In this document: positions 8,312 through 16,463 of the stretch, piece after piece
Numbering within the stretch: position 1 is the stretch's first letter
Layout of the letters: every line of letters starts with the position of its first letter
The notes under the pieces: generated by a model
The model's input: the letters and a program-made list of their open reading frames with translations, nothing else
Databases searched by the model: none
Told to the model about the DNA's origin: nothing
NCBI GenBank assembly: GCA_002449585.1
Contig: DJXD01000084.1
Location: 1 to 61,264 of the forward strand
Source: Ruminococcus sp. UBA7013
GTDB lineage: Bacteria > Bacillota > Clostridia > Oscillospirales > Ruminococcaceae
Length of the DNA: 61,264 bases
Direction: 5' to 3'
Translations under genes and position numbers: made by a program

Positions 8312-8422
8312 GTGAATCCCGTTATTGATCCATCATCAATAACGGCAAGCCAAAATGAAAAACAGGAAATTTCCCGTGAGCTGCATGGGATTTCAATATG
8401 GATTCGTTTGCCCATATTCTAA
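8312..8422 (+). CDS. Possible 36-residue leader ORF upstream of the OppA-like gene
   Basis: An open frame from GTG 8312 to TAA 8422, inside the leader of the next gene. The upstream AGAAAG is a plausible but poorly spaced ribosome site. The peptide has a polar middle (SQNEKQEISRELHG) and a hydrophobic end (ISIWIRLPIF). Its 5' part contains a perfect 11-bp inverted repeat (8319-8329 with 8335-8345), so the segment may act as RNA or as an operator instead of coding. It ends 18 bases before the next ATG, which lacks a clear SD. That spacing would allow translational coupling. I recognise no family. Confidence 0.3.
   Translation: MNPVIDPSSITASQNEKQEISRELHGISIWIRLPIF
8319..8345 (+). repeat. Perfect inverted repeat in the leader
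   Basis: CCGTTATTGAT and ATCAATAACGG pair perfectly over 11 bp around a 5-base loop, about 30 bases after the expected transcription start. No T-tract follows, so it is not a simple terminator. It may be a repressor operator or a regulatory hairpin. Confidence 0.6.
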
Positions 8423-8440
8423 GCAGCAGACTTTGCATTT

Positions 8441-10051
8441 ATGAAACATCTGCTACTGCTCTGTCCTGTTCTGCTGGTGCTTCTGCTGACAGGATGTTCC
8501 CAAAAAGAGGAAACCGGAACAGGTTATCTGTTTACCTGCACCATCCCCGGAAACCCTGAATGCCTTGATCCACAATATACCAGCAATGAAAATGCAGAAA
8601 TTGTAATTGCCAACATGATGGAAGGCTTGCTCCGGCTTGATAAAAATGGCAATATCCTCCCCGCTGGTGCAACAAGTTATACTGTTTCTGATGATGGGCT
8701 GACTTATGTCTTTACCCTTCGAAATGATTGCTATTGGTATCGCTCTGGTATGGAAGAAAAAAATGCCCTGCCTGTCACTTCTCTGGATTATGTCTTTGCA
8801 TTCCGCCGTCTCATAGATCCGGCAACAAAAGCCCCCCATGCAGAAGATTTCCTTTGTCTGGAAAATGCCTCTGAAATTCTGGATGGAAAACAAAAAATAG
8901 AAAAACTTGGCGTTTCTGCGCCTGATGGTGCAACTGTCATTTTTCAGCTCTCTGCCCCCAATGCAGAATTTCCTCTCCTGCTAACACAATGCTGTGCAGT
9001 TCCCTGCAATGAAGATTTCTTCCTCTCTACAAAAGGCCGTTATGGACTGAATGATTCTATGATCCTGTGCAATGGCGCATTTTATCTTAATAAATGGATG
9101 TATGACGCATACGGAAGCGGCAATTTCCTCACCTTCCGGAAAAATAAAACTTATCATGCCGCTGATACCATCTCTCCCGGAAGTCTGCAATTCACCATCA
9201 TGCGCTCCGCTCAGGAAGTCCGACAGGATTTTTCAGATCAAAATACAGATGTTATCTTGACAGATCAGCTCCCTGATGGAGATCTCTCCTCTGCTACTGT
9301 AAAAAATCATTATTTCCGCACTTGGGGACTGATTTTTAATCCTGAAAATAAAATATTGCAAAATATCTCCCTCCGGGAAGCCTTAGCCTGTGGCATTGAT
9401 CGAAGCAGTTTCACGCTGAATCCTGCTTTTCAGCCTGCTTATGGCATCATTCCCCCAGCCGTTCAGCTTCTTGGCCGCCCTTATCGTGAATTATATGCAG
9501 ATGAGCCATTATCTCATGCTTATGATCCTGATCAGGCATTTACACTTTTTCAGGAAATCACAGAAGAAATTCCTGTTTCTTCTATCACAGCTATGAAAAT
9601 TCTTGTTCCTGATTCTTTTTCAGATACAGAAGCTATTTTAAGCATCTGTCAAAATTGGCAATCTCAATTTGGCCATTATATCGGCATTGAATCCGTTTCC
9701 AGCTCTGAATATCAAAAGCGTCTTGCTTCAGGTGATTACAGTATCGCCTTATATGCCATCACACCTGAACAAAACAGCTGTGATTCTGTTCTGAAAACTG
9801 TAGAGTCTGCTCCATTTTATTCTGAAAATGCAGAATTTTCTTCTGTCATGAAAAATCTTTCTGTCAAAACCACTCAGGCAGAAAAGCTTTCTCTATATGG
9901 TGCGGCAGAAAAAGCAATCACTTCTCATTATACATTCATCCCCCTGTTCTATCAATGCCGCTATCTAATCTATACAGATCAAAATACAGATATTTGGTGC
10001 AATCCATTCAGAAACACCATTATTTTCCGTGATGCTAAACATTTTTCTTGA
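8441..10051 (+). CDS. Oligopeptide-binding lipoprotein (OppA/SBP family 5), orphan
   Basis: A 536-residue family 5 extracellular solute-binding lipoprotein. The signal peptide ends in lipobox LTGC (Cys19). The start of the mature protein matches OppA-type proteins: a run reading NPECLDPQYTSN, then EGLLRLDKNGNILPA and the DGLTYVFTLR signature. It should capture peptides outside the membrane. No permease or ATPase gene is adjacent, so it either feeds a transporter encoded elsewhere or acts as a receptor. No good SD precedes ATG 8441. Two strong tandem promoters and a structured leader point to regulated, abundant expression. Confidence 0.88.
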   Translation: MKHLLLLCPVLLVLLLTGCSQKEETGTGYLFTCTIPGNPECLDPQYTSNENAEIVIANMMEGLLRLDKNGNILPAGATSYTVSDDGLTYVFTLRNDCYWYRSGMEEKNALPVTSLDYVFAFRRLIDPATKAPHAEDFLCLENASEILDGKQKIEKLGVSAPDGATVIFQLSAPNAEFPLLLTQCCAVPCNEDFFLSTKGRYGLNDSMILCNGAFYLNKWMYDAYGSGNFLTFRKNKTYHAADTISPGSLQFTIMRSAQEVRQDFSDQNTDVILTDQLPDGDLSSATVKNHYFRTWGLIFNPENKILQNISLREALACGIDRSSFTLNPAFQPAYGIIPPAVQLLGRPYRELYADEPLSHAYDPDQAFTLFQEITEEIPVSSITAMKILVPDSFSDTEAILSICQNWQSQFGHYIGIESVSSSEYQKRLASGDYSIALYAITPEQNSCDSVLKTVESAPFYSENAEFSSVMKNLSVKTTQAEKLSLYGAAEKAITSHYTFIPLFYQCRYLIYTDQNTDIWCNPFRNTIIFRDAKHFS

Positions 10052-10078
10052 TTTAAAAAAAAAATTTGCATTTACCTC

Positions 10079-10107
10079 TTGCTTTTTCAGAAAAAATGTA
10101 GTATAAT
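10079..10107 (+). promoter_or_regulatory. Promoter of the DUF1292 gene
   Basis: TTGCTT (10079-10084), 17-base spacer and TATAAT (10102-10107), about 50 bases before the start codon at 10156. Confidence 0.75.
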
Positions 10108-10155
10108 AATATTGGATTTAATAAATGCCTCTCCGGAGGCGGAGAGGATGTATTC

Positions 10156-10464
10156 ATGGAAGAAAAAGATTATACGCCTGAAATTTTCACATTGACTGAT
10201 GAGGAAGGCAATGCACAAGAATTTGAATTGATGGATGTAATGGAAGAAAACGGCACTGTATATTATGCCCTGCTTCCTTATCTGGATGATCCGGATGCTG
10301 TCCTTGAAGAAGATGCTGAATTAGTTGTCCTGAAAGTCGCTGAAGAAAATGGTGAAGAATTTCTAGCCACTATTGATAATGATGAAGAATATGAACACAT
10401 TGGTGCAATCTTTATTGATCGCATTAACAAAATGTTCGAAGACGAAGACGACGAAGAGTCTTAA
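10156..10464 (+). CDS. DUF1292 family small acidic protein
   Basis: A 102-residue acidic cytoplasmic protein of the DUF1292 (YrzB-like) family. It opens with the family pattern IFTLTDEEGNAQEFEL, followed by YYALLPYLDD and a DEDDEES tail. The start is supported by GGAGAGG about 9 bases upstream. The family is widespread in Firmicutes and has no established function. Its promoter is just upstream and the probable 6S RNA starts about 12 bases after its stop, so the two may be cotranscribed. The convergent phosphatase gene lies beyond the terminators. Confidence 0.85.
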   Translation: MEEKDYTPEIFTLTDEEGNAQEFELMDVMEENGTVYYALLPYLDDPDAVLEEDAELVVLKVAEENGEEFLATIDNDEEYEHIGAIFIDRINKMFEDEDDEES

Positions 10465-10475
10465 ATGCCAATTTA

Positions 10476-10673
10476 CTGCCTTGTTCGAGCAAATATAGCT
10501 ATTATAATCCAACACTTATATTCAGGGAATCTGATGCTCTGACTGAGGATTGCAGACCTCCCGGCCTGGCCGATTTATCCGCCAGTTCCCGGACGCTGGG
10601 AGCGAGAGACTGTCAGGCGGATACCCACCTTGCGGAGACGCTTGGTTTTATTCTCTATATGACGGCAAGGCGG
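10476..10673 (+). ncRNA. ssrS: Probable 6S RNA
   Basis: About 198 bases without an ORF that fold as a long rod. The closing stem pairs CTGCCTTG (10476-10483) with CAAGGCGG (10666-10673), and ATATAG (10493-10498) pairs with CTATAT (10655-10660). The 3' half contains ACCCACCTTG and GACGCTTGG, which I associate with clostridial 6S RNA. 6S RNA mimics an open promoter and binds sigma-A RNA polymerase in stationary phase. Two terminator hairpins follow. Another structured RNA of similar size, such as a raiA-type RNA, is the main alternative. A covariance-model search would decide. Confidence 0.6.
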
Positions 10674-10689
10674 TTTATTAAAAAAATTC

Positions 10690-10709
10690 AGCCGGCAGAA
10701 ATGCCGGCT
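10690..10709 (+). terminator. Hairpin after the 6S-like RNA
   Basis: AGCCGGCA / TGCCGGCT, an 8-bp stem with a GAAA loop followed by TTGTT. It probably marks the 3' end of the RNA or its precursor. Confidence 0.6.
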
Positions 10710-10719
10710 TTGTTCTGTA

Positions 10720-10753
10720 AAAACCCTGAAACAGAAGTTTCAGGGCTTTTTTT
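10720..10753. terminator. Bidirectional terminator
   Basis: CCCTGAAAC / GTTTCAGGG with A- and T-tracts on both sides. It separates the rightward RNA from the leftward phosphatase gene. Confidence 0.85.
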
Positions 10754-11432
10754 ATGGTATATATCTTTCTAAAATCTCTTCTGCATCTTTCAGCCATTCC
10801 TCTTTTGCCTTTTTTAATAGCAAATCAAAATTCGGCTTTCTGGAGTCCAGATTATGGGCATCACTTCCGAAGATGACCGGATACCCATCTTTCAGCAACT
10901 TCTTGCAAAAGCTCCGCTCCCGGAAATTTCCGAATGCTTCATTATTGACCTGAAAAATGCCATCAATCTCCAGCACTTTGGCCATTTCTGCCTTTGTATA
11001 ATATTGCAGACATCTGTGCACATGCGCAATCACCGGAATGAATCCATAGTCATTGCAGATGTTATAAATCTCTTCAATATATCGCTGATCAAATCTCGAA
11101 TATGGAAATTCAAATAAAAATAATTTTGTTCCCTGAAAAGCAAGCTTTTCAATCCCGGCGATCTGACTTAATCCATGCTCAATGGCAACTTCCGCACCAA
11201 GACGAATATCTGTCACAGCCGGATTTCCGGCAATCATTTCTTCATAGGCCGCTTGACGCTTTTCCAGATAATGTGCAATAGATTTTTCCCTATGCGCATA
11301 AAAATGCGGTGTTGCAATAATACGCTCTACACCCTGCTGATGTTGAAGTGCAATCATGTTCAGGGACATTTCTGCATTTTTTGATCCGTCATCAATGCCA
11401 GGCAAAATATGACAATGGCAATCTGTCAGCAT
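10752..11432 (-). CDS. PHP-type protein tyrosine phosphatase (CpsB/YwqE family)
   Basis: A 226-residue metal-dependent phosphatase of the PHP fold that dephosphorylates bacterial tyrosine kinases. Metal-binding motifs are visible: DCHCHILPGIDDG at residues 4-16, ATPHF near 40, the conserved Glu in GAEV, HVHR and GSDAH. The start ATG overlaps the kinase stop by one base (TAATG), so the pair is translationally coupled. In related loci it counteracts the kinase controlling chain length of capsule or exopolysaccharide. No glycosyltransferase or flippase genes are adjacent. Confidence 0.92.
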   Translation of the reverse strand: MLTDCHCHILPGIDDGSKNAEMSLNMIALQHQQGVERIIATPHFYAHREKSIAHYLEKRQAAYEEMIAGNPAVTDIRLGAEVAIEHGLSQIAGIEKLAFQGTKLFLFEFPYSRFDQRYIEEIYNICNDYGFIPVIAHVHRCLQYYTKAEMAKVLEIDGIFQVNNEAFGNFRERSFCKKLLKDGYPVIFGSDAHNLDSRKPNFDLLLKKAKEEWLKDAEEILERYIP

Positions 11433-13375
11433 TATGATTCCTCACTTTCGTTGGGATTTTCAGCAGGCGGATCTTCCGGAGGAATCACTGCGACCGGGGG
11501 CAAGTCTTCTGATGCTTCTGATGGGAGAAATACTTCCGGGGATACTTCTGCCGGTTTTTCTAATATTACCGGATCAGCAGGAGGAATTTCTTCCGGGCTC
11601 TCTTCTGTCTGAACTTCTTCTGTCATGATTTCAACATTTTCCGGTTCAGCCTGAACTTCTTCTGTTACAGGTGTTTCCACTTCTTCCGTTATGATTTCAG
11701 AAATTTCGGATTCTGTCTGATTTTCAGATATCATTGTTTCCGATTCTTCTGCTTTGCTTTCTGTTTCCTGTGTATTTTCCAGCATTTTCGGCTGTTCTTC
11801 GGTTATTTTCTCTGTTTCCTGCTTAGCATCTTCCCGGCGAGTGATCCGGATTTCATCCAGCTTGACCTCGTCTGTACTTCCATATCCATAGCCATATCCG
11901 TAGCCATAACCATATTTATAGCTCTTGTATTTATATTTATACTTATAGCTATAATAATGTCCGCTTCCCTTATGTGCAATCTCATTCAGAATAAAACCAA
12001 GAACAGAAATTTCTGACATTTCCGAACGTTTCAAAGCTTCCTGTATTTCCTCAAATGTAGTAGATGCATATTTTACAACCATCAGCACACCGGCAATCAT
12101 CTTGCTTAATACCATAGTATCACTGACGACATTAATCGGCGGTGTATCAATCATAATATAATCATATTGCGGCTCTAATTCGACAAGAATATCAGCAAAT
12201 TGCTGAGATGCCAGCATTTCGGACGGATTTGGCGGAATAGGCCCTGAAGGCATTACATCCAATGTTTTATAAACTTCTTTATGAATAGACTCTTCCAGCG
12301 AATTCATTCGCCCGATTGCTGTCGAAAGGCCTTTTTTATTAGAAAGCGTAAAATGCTTATGCTGAACAGGCTTTCTCATATCCGCATCTATCAGAAGCAC
12401 TTTGCTCCCCGTCTGAGCAAATGCAATTGCAATATTGGCCACTGTTGTGGATTTACCTTCACTCGGATTTGCGCTGGTAACCGCTAGAACACGATGCTCC
12501 GATGTGGATAGCGCAAACATAATATTTGATCGGATAGATTTATAATTTTCTACAATATTAAAATCCATTTTGGGATCTGAAATCAACTGCGTTCTTTGTG
12601 CTGTCTGATTATCTTTCTTTTTAGATTTCCGATCAGATGAGAAATTCATGATCTCACCAAAAACAGATTTTTCATATTTTTTTGTCAGAACATCAGAAGT
12701 TTTGATAGAATTATCAAAGAAATCCACCAGCAGGATCAAGAATGCGGCCATCATCAGCCCCACCATTGCCCCTAGAGCTGTCGTTTTTGGAACATTAGGG
12801 GAAACTGCTCTATAAATCGGATCTGCAATATCAATAATTTCAACAGAACCTGCTCCGACAATGCGAGTTAAAGAATCCACAGCCGCCTCTGCAAGCCGAT
12901 TGCAGATTGCTGCTGAAATTTCCGGATTTGTTGTATTTGCCGTGATCTTCATAACTTCCGTTCCATCTACAGAACTCATTGTCAGCTTACTGCGGATAGA
13001 ATCCAGTACGATTTTATCATCTTTCATAGAAAAAACATTTTTCAGCTCATCTGGGGAATATTCTAATTCAAGAGCTTCCGCCACTTCATTGATGACATAA
13101 TTACTTTTGAGAACCACAATATATGTAGTCAGCAAAGATCGGGAAGCATTCAGTTCTCCAAGATTAATATCCAGATTGCCGATCATACTACTGCTTCGGA
13201 CATAAAGAGATGTATAAGATTCATATTTCAGCGGCATGACAAAATGCGCATATGAAAATGCTGCCGCTCCTCCGATCACTGTCGTTAAAATAAGCAGCCA
13301 CAATTTACCAAGCAACAAATCAATAATATCTTTTATTGTATAACTTTCATTCATATCCATAAATCTTTGAACCAC
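11432..13375 (-). CDS. Wzz-type chain-length regulator fused to BY-kinase
   Basis: A 647-residue membrane protein combining both modules that many Firmicutes keep separate. The N-terminal Wzz domain has helices near 27-50 and 210-225 flanking an extracellular part. The cytoplasmic BY-kinase domain follows (about 265-485), with Walker A ANPSEGKSTTVANIA, Walker A' LLIDADMRKP and Walker B YIMIDTPP. A Tyr cluster (KYKYKYKSYKYGYGYGYG) is the expected autophosphorylation site. It is followed by an unusual tail of about 120 residues rich in Glu, Thr, Val and Pro, with repeated EEV.TEE units. It is coupled to the phosphatase gene downstream. It probably governs export of a surface polysaccharide made elsewhere. 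Confidence 0.92.
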   Translation of the reverse strand: MVQRFMDMNESYTIKDIIDLLLGKLWLLILTTVIGGAAAFSYAHFVMPLKYESYTSLYVRSSSMIGNLDINLGELNASRSLLTTYIVVLKSNYVINEVAEALELEYSPDELKNVFSMKDDKIVLDSIRSKLTMSSVDGTEVMKITANTTNPEISAAICNRLAEAAVDSLTRIVGAGSVEIIDIADPIYRAVSPNVPKTTALGAMVGLMMAAFLILLVDFFDNSIKTSDVLTKKYEKSVFGEIMNFSSDRKSKKKDNQTAQRTQLISDPKMDFNIVENYKSIRSNIMFALSTSEHRVLAVTSANPSEGKSTTVANIAIAFAQTGSKVLLIDADMRKPVQHKHFTLSNKKGLSTAIGRMNSLEESIHKEVYKTLDVMPSGPIPPNPSEMLASQQFADILVELEPQYDYIMIDTPPINVVSDTMVLSKMIAGVLMVVKYASTTFEEIQEALKRSEMSEISVLGFILNEIAHKGSGHYYSYKYKYKYKSYKYGYGYGYGYGYGSTDEVKLDEIRITRREDAKQETEKITEEQPKMLENTQETESKAEESETMISENQTESEISEIITEEVETPVTEEVQAEPENVEIMTEEVQTEESPEEIPPADPVILEKPAEVSPEVFLPSEASEDLPPVAVIPPEDPPAENPNESEES

Positions 13376-13407
13376 CCTTATTTCTCTTTGTAAACTAAAT
13401 CTATTTT

Positions 13408-13436
13408 AGTATAGCATATTTCATGCGGTTTGTCAA
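13408..13436 (-). promoter_or_regulatory. Promoter of the kinase-phosphatase pair
   Basis: Minus strand TTGACA (13431-13436), 17-base spacer, TATACT (13408-13413) with extended TG. Confidence 0.8.
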
Positions 13437-13457
13437 GATTAAAAATTTTAGAAACAG

Positions 13458-13485
13458 AAACGCCGCCCCTTGCGGAGCGGCGTTT
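13458..13485 (-). terminator. Terminator after the LRR gene and 34-codon ORF
   Basis: AAACGCCGC / GCGGCGTTT stem, 9 bp, flanked by T-rich sequence on both sides. It closes the transcript coming from 16.3 kb. Confidence 0.75.
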
Positions 13486-13503
13486 TTCTGTTTACACGAA
13501 TGA

Positions 13504-13608
13504 TTAAAGCTCTTCATCAATGTTGTCGAAGTCAGAAGTAGTGATAACATCCTCAGCTTCAAATGTTACGACTTCGATCTGTGCCTCTGTGTATCTTTCT
13601 TTTGCCAT
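13504..13608 (-). CDS. 34-residue acidic peptide, unknown function
   Basis: A short ORF with a good ribosome site (GAGAGAGGTG, 8 bases before ATG 13608) and a TAA stop 17 bases before the terminator. The product begins MAKERYTEAQIEVVTFEAED, continues VITTSDFDN and ends IDEEL. It has no signal peptide or membrane helix and is strongly acidic at the C-terminus. It lies 67 bases downstream of the secreted LRR protein and probably shares its transcript. I have the impression that short peptides with an (E)IEVVxFExEDVITTS pattern recur in clostridia, but this is memory and not a search result. It might be a substrate or partner peptide. No function is assigned. Confidence 0.65.
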   Translation of the reverse strand: MAKERYTEAQIEVVTFEAEDVITTSDFDNIDEEL

Positions 13609-13675
13609 GGGTCTTTCACCTCTCTCTTATTTATGCTGTATATGCATTCCGGCCTGAAAGCCGGGAACTGCCTGA

Positions 13676-16252
13676 TTAAGGATTTTCAACAAATACCGGT
13701 TCTGTGTACTTAGTAATGGTCTCGTTGCCTACCTTGATAGTAGAATAACCAACGATCCACAGACCCTTGCCACTGGGTGAGATATTTGCAGAGTAAGAAG
13801 TAGCTCCAGCTTTTCCGCCTCTTGTCAATGACAGACTGGAATCAAGTACCAGCAGAGAAGCTGCTGTATCAGCTGTAACGCTGTTTGTCTTATCAACAAG
13901 AACACCGCTTCTTTCAATTGTTGCACCATCAGCGGAAACAGTAACGTCAGCTCTAGTCTTAATCGTACCTTCTACGGGGGTTGTTACCATATTTACGCTA
14001 AAGTTTGCTTTTACAGTATCCTCATAGCTGTTAACATAAACCGGCTCAGTGTAATATGTTTCCTGATTGCCATTTGCATCCTCAGCGATTGCATAACCAA
14101 CAACCCAGAGACCCTTACCAGCAGTAGTAACATTTGCAGAATAGTTGCTGATCAGATCTTTTGTTTTCTTACCAACAACTTTATTAGAAAGATCAGAATC
14201 CAGTGTCAGCGATTTTGCTGCTTCTTCTGCTGTCTTGAATCTGTTGAGCTTGTCAACAATGACACCAGACTGCACTAATTTATGATCAGAAGTTCTAGAA
14301 ACGACATCGAATCTATATTTATTAGCAGCAATATTGCCATCTGTATCCTTTGCCTGGCTGGCTGTCATGCTAACATTTACGCCTTCTATCTGTTCTGCGC
14401 TATAAACAAATTTAGGAGCAGTATACTTTACTTCTTCCACGCCGTCGATTTCTACAACTGCATAACCAACGACCCAGATACCATTGCCCATATCAGAAGC
14501 ATTTGCAGTATAAGAAGAAGCATCAGCAGAACCCATTTGTTTTGCGTTGAAATCAGAATCCAGTGTTAAAGAGCTGATTACATTTTCACTTGTCAGCACA
14601 CCAGTTCTGTTCATGATGACACCTGTTTTCAAAACATTCACATCTGATGGAGCATCTGCATTTACATCAAATCTGAACTTTGTAGAAGACAGTGCTGTAT
14701 CTGTCAAAGTAAGATCTACAGATGAGAACGGATCATCCGGGAATGTGACATACTGCGCATCAGTATACTTTGTGATTTCATTGCCGTTCAGGCTTACGGT
14801 CACATAACCAACCATCCAGAGATTATTTCCCTCATTGGAAACAGAACCAGAAAAATTATTTGCTGCTTTGCCTGCTACAGTTTTACCTGGCAGATCAGAA
14901 ACCAGTGTGAGTAATTCAGCTGCTTCTGTTGCATCTGCTGGGGCATTTGTTTTATCAATGATAAGACCTGTCTTGACAAGATCATACTGATTATTATCAG
15001 AAGTAACAACAGCCTTTACTTTATTAGTAAGACGTGCATTTTCCGGATCAATTTGAACATCAAGCAAAGTTTTTACATTTTCTTCGGAATATACATACTG
15101 TACATCGCCATACTTCACAACTGTCAGCTGATTGCCGCTTTCATCCTTTGCGCCGGTATAAACAACAACATAAGGACGAACCCATGCACCGAGGTTATTC
15201 TGGTCATTAATATCCGTTTTGAAAGTATTATCACCTGTGGACTTTTTGCCGATTTTCTTGCCCTGTAAAGAAGAATCCAGAGTCAAATCCGTTTCAGCAG
15301 TATCTTTTGTTGTCAGATTAGACTGATCTGTAATCACACCAATCTGCTTGATAGAATAGCCATTTGTATCAGCTGTTACTTCGAAATGGAATTTATGCTT
15401 ATCAGTTTCATAATTCTTGACTTCAAAGCTGATGTTATTTAAAATAGCATCATCCTCTTCCCAGCCGTCCAACGGTTCAAAATCTCTGTCATTATCAGTA
15501 GCATAGGTATGAGCAGTAGAAATTCTATAGCCCCGAACAAGTGCTTTCACCGGAACAGCACCTTCTGGAATCTTTGTATCTTTGTTCCAGAATGTTACAC
15601 TTGCAATTGTGCTATATTTCTGAACGAAGCTTTCCAGTTTTTCAGCAGTGAGACCTTCAATATCTGCTTCGGACACTTCTTTTGGAACAGCGACACCTCT
15701 GTTTGCTAATGAACTACCATCAATAGTATACTCTGTATAGATTGTAGCCAGACCATCCGGGATAGTTACTTTCGTTGTTGTGCTGTTCTGAATTTCGAAG
15801 CTCAATAATTCTGTGATATTTTTGCTGACTTCAATATTTTGAGCAGCGGCACAGATTGCAATGAATTTTGTCGGGATATAGCCTGTCTTTACATTGACCA
15901 AGCCAGCAAATGCATTTGCACCAATATATTCAATGCTGTCAGGTACGGTAATCGTTGTAACATCCGTATTTTTCGTTGCAAATGCGTTATTTCCGATTCT
16001 GGCAACCCGTTTTCCATCTAATTTGGCAGGGATTTCCAGATTGGTTTCTTCGCCTTCATACCCGATAATTTCCACATAGTTCCCATAGTCGACATAATCG
16101 AATCCGCTTTCATCTGTAAACACTTCTACAGCGGAAGCCTGAATTGCCCATGTAGAAACGCCGTCAGCCACTGCGCTTGTAATCGCTGGCGAGGAACTGG
16201 ACAGCAGTGTCAGAGCCATCAGAAAACTAAGTGTTTTTCTCCATTTGTACAT
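13676..16252 (-). CDS. Secreted BspA-type LRR protein with five ~105-residue repeats
   Basis: An 858-residue exported protein. The signal peptide (MYKWRKTLSFLMALTLL, then SSSSPAITSAVA) precedes a leucine-rich region of the TpLRR/BspA type at about 60-160 (IGNNAFA, VTTITVPDSIEYIGANAFAG). From about 275 to the end there are five tandem modules. Each has a KxGVIxDKxN line, a TLDSxLxxK line and a GLWVVGYAxV line followed by KYTEPVYV; the first module is the most divergent. The modules have no LPxTG or dockerin, so the mode of attachment is unknown. LRR proteins of this type are usually adhesins. The gene has its own promoter. Confidence 0.85.
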   Translation of the reverse strand: MYKWRKTLSFLMALTLLSSSSPAITSAVADGVSTWAIQASAVEVFTDESGFDYVDYGNYVEIIGYEGEETNLEIPAKLDGKRVARIGNNAFATKNTDVTTITVPDSIEYIGANAFAGLVNVKTGYIPTKFIAICAAAQNIEVSKNITELLSFEIQNSTTTKVTIPDGLATIYTEYTIDGSSLANRGVAVPKEVSEADIEGLTAEKLESFVQKYSTIASVTFWNKDTKIPEGAVPVKALVRGYRISTAHTYATDNDRDFEPLDGWEEDDAILNNISFEVKNYETDKHKFHFEVTADTNGYSIKQIGVITDQSNLTTKDTAETDLTLDSSLQGKKIGKKSTGDNTFKTDINDQNNLGAWVRPYVVVYTGAKDESGNQLTVVKYGDVQYVYSEENVKTLLDVQIDPENARLTNKVKAVVTSDNNQYDLVKTGLIIDKTNAPADATEAAELLTLVSDLPGKTVAGKAANNFSGSVSNEGNNLWMVGYVTVSLNGNEITKYTDAQYVTFPDDPFSSVDLTLTDTALSSTKFRFDVNADAPSDVNVLKTGVIMNRTGVLTSENVISSLTLDSDFNAKQMGSADASSYTANASDMGNGIWVVGYAVVEIDGVEEVKYTAPKFVYSAEQIEGVNVSMTASQAKDTDGNIAANKYRFDVVSRTSDHKLVQSGVIVDKLNRFKTAEEAAKSLTLDSDLSNKVVGKKTKDLISNYSANVTTAGKGLWVVGYAIAEDANGNQETYYTEPVYVNSYEDTVKANFSVNMVTTPVEGTIKTRADVTVSADGATIERSGVLVDKTNSVTADTAASLLVLDSSLSLTRGGKAGATSYSANISPSGKGLWIVGYSTIKVGNETITKYTEPVFVENP

Positions 16253-16347
16253 TCACACATCACCCTTCCATGATTTTGTATTATCATAAGATAATTCAGC
16301 TTTCACATTTTCCCGGAACATATGAAGCCGCCTTATAACACATGCTT

Positions 16348-16376
16348 ATTATAGCACATATTCGGAAAAAAGTCAA
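16348..16376 (-). promoter_or_regulatory. Promoter of the LRR surface protein
   Basis: Minus strand TTGACT (16371-16376), 17-base spacer, TATAAT (16348-16353) with TGC before the -10. The 5' leader is about 90 bases. Confidence 0.8.
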
Positions 16377-16418
16377 TAGAAAATTTTTAAATTTTTTTGG
16401 CTTTGTGCTGAAAAAAAC

Positions 16419-16453
16419 AATGGCTCTCCCAAAAATCGGAAAAGCCATTGTCA
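16419..16453 (-). terminator. Terminator of metY
   Basis: CAATGGCT / AGCCATTG stem followed by TTTTTTT on the minus strand, 11 bases after the metY stop. Confidence 0.85.
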
Positions 16454-16463
16454 GCAGAGATGT

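Noticed and set aside
8283..8355. Complementary TTTTGGC and GCCAAAA as the first stem of a riboswitch before the OppA-like gene
   Set aside because: The left arm lies around the expected transcription start near 8288, so most of it would not be in the RNA. No known riboswitch core was recognised.
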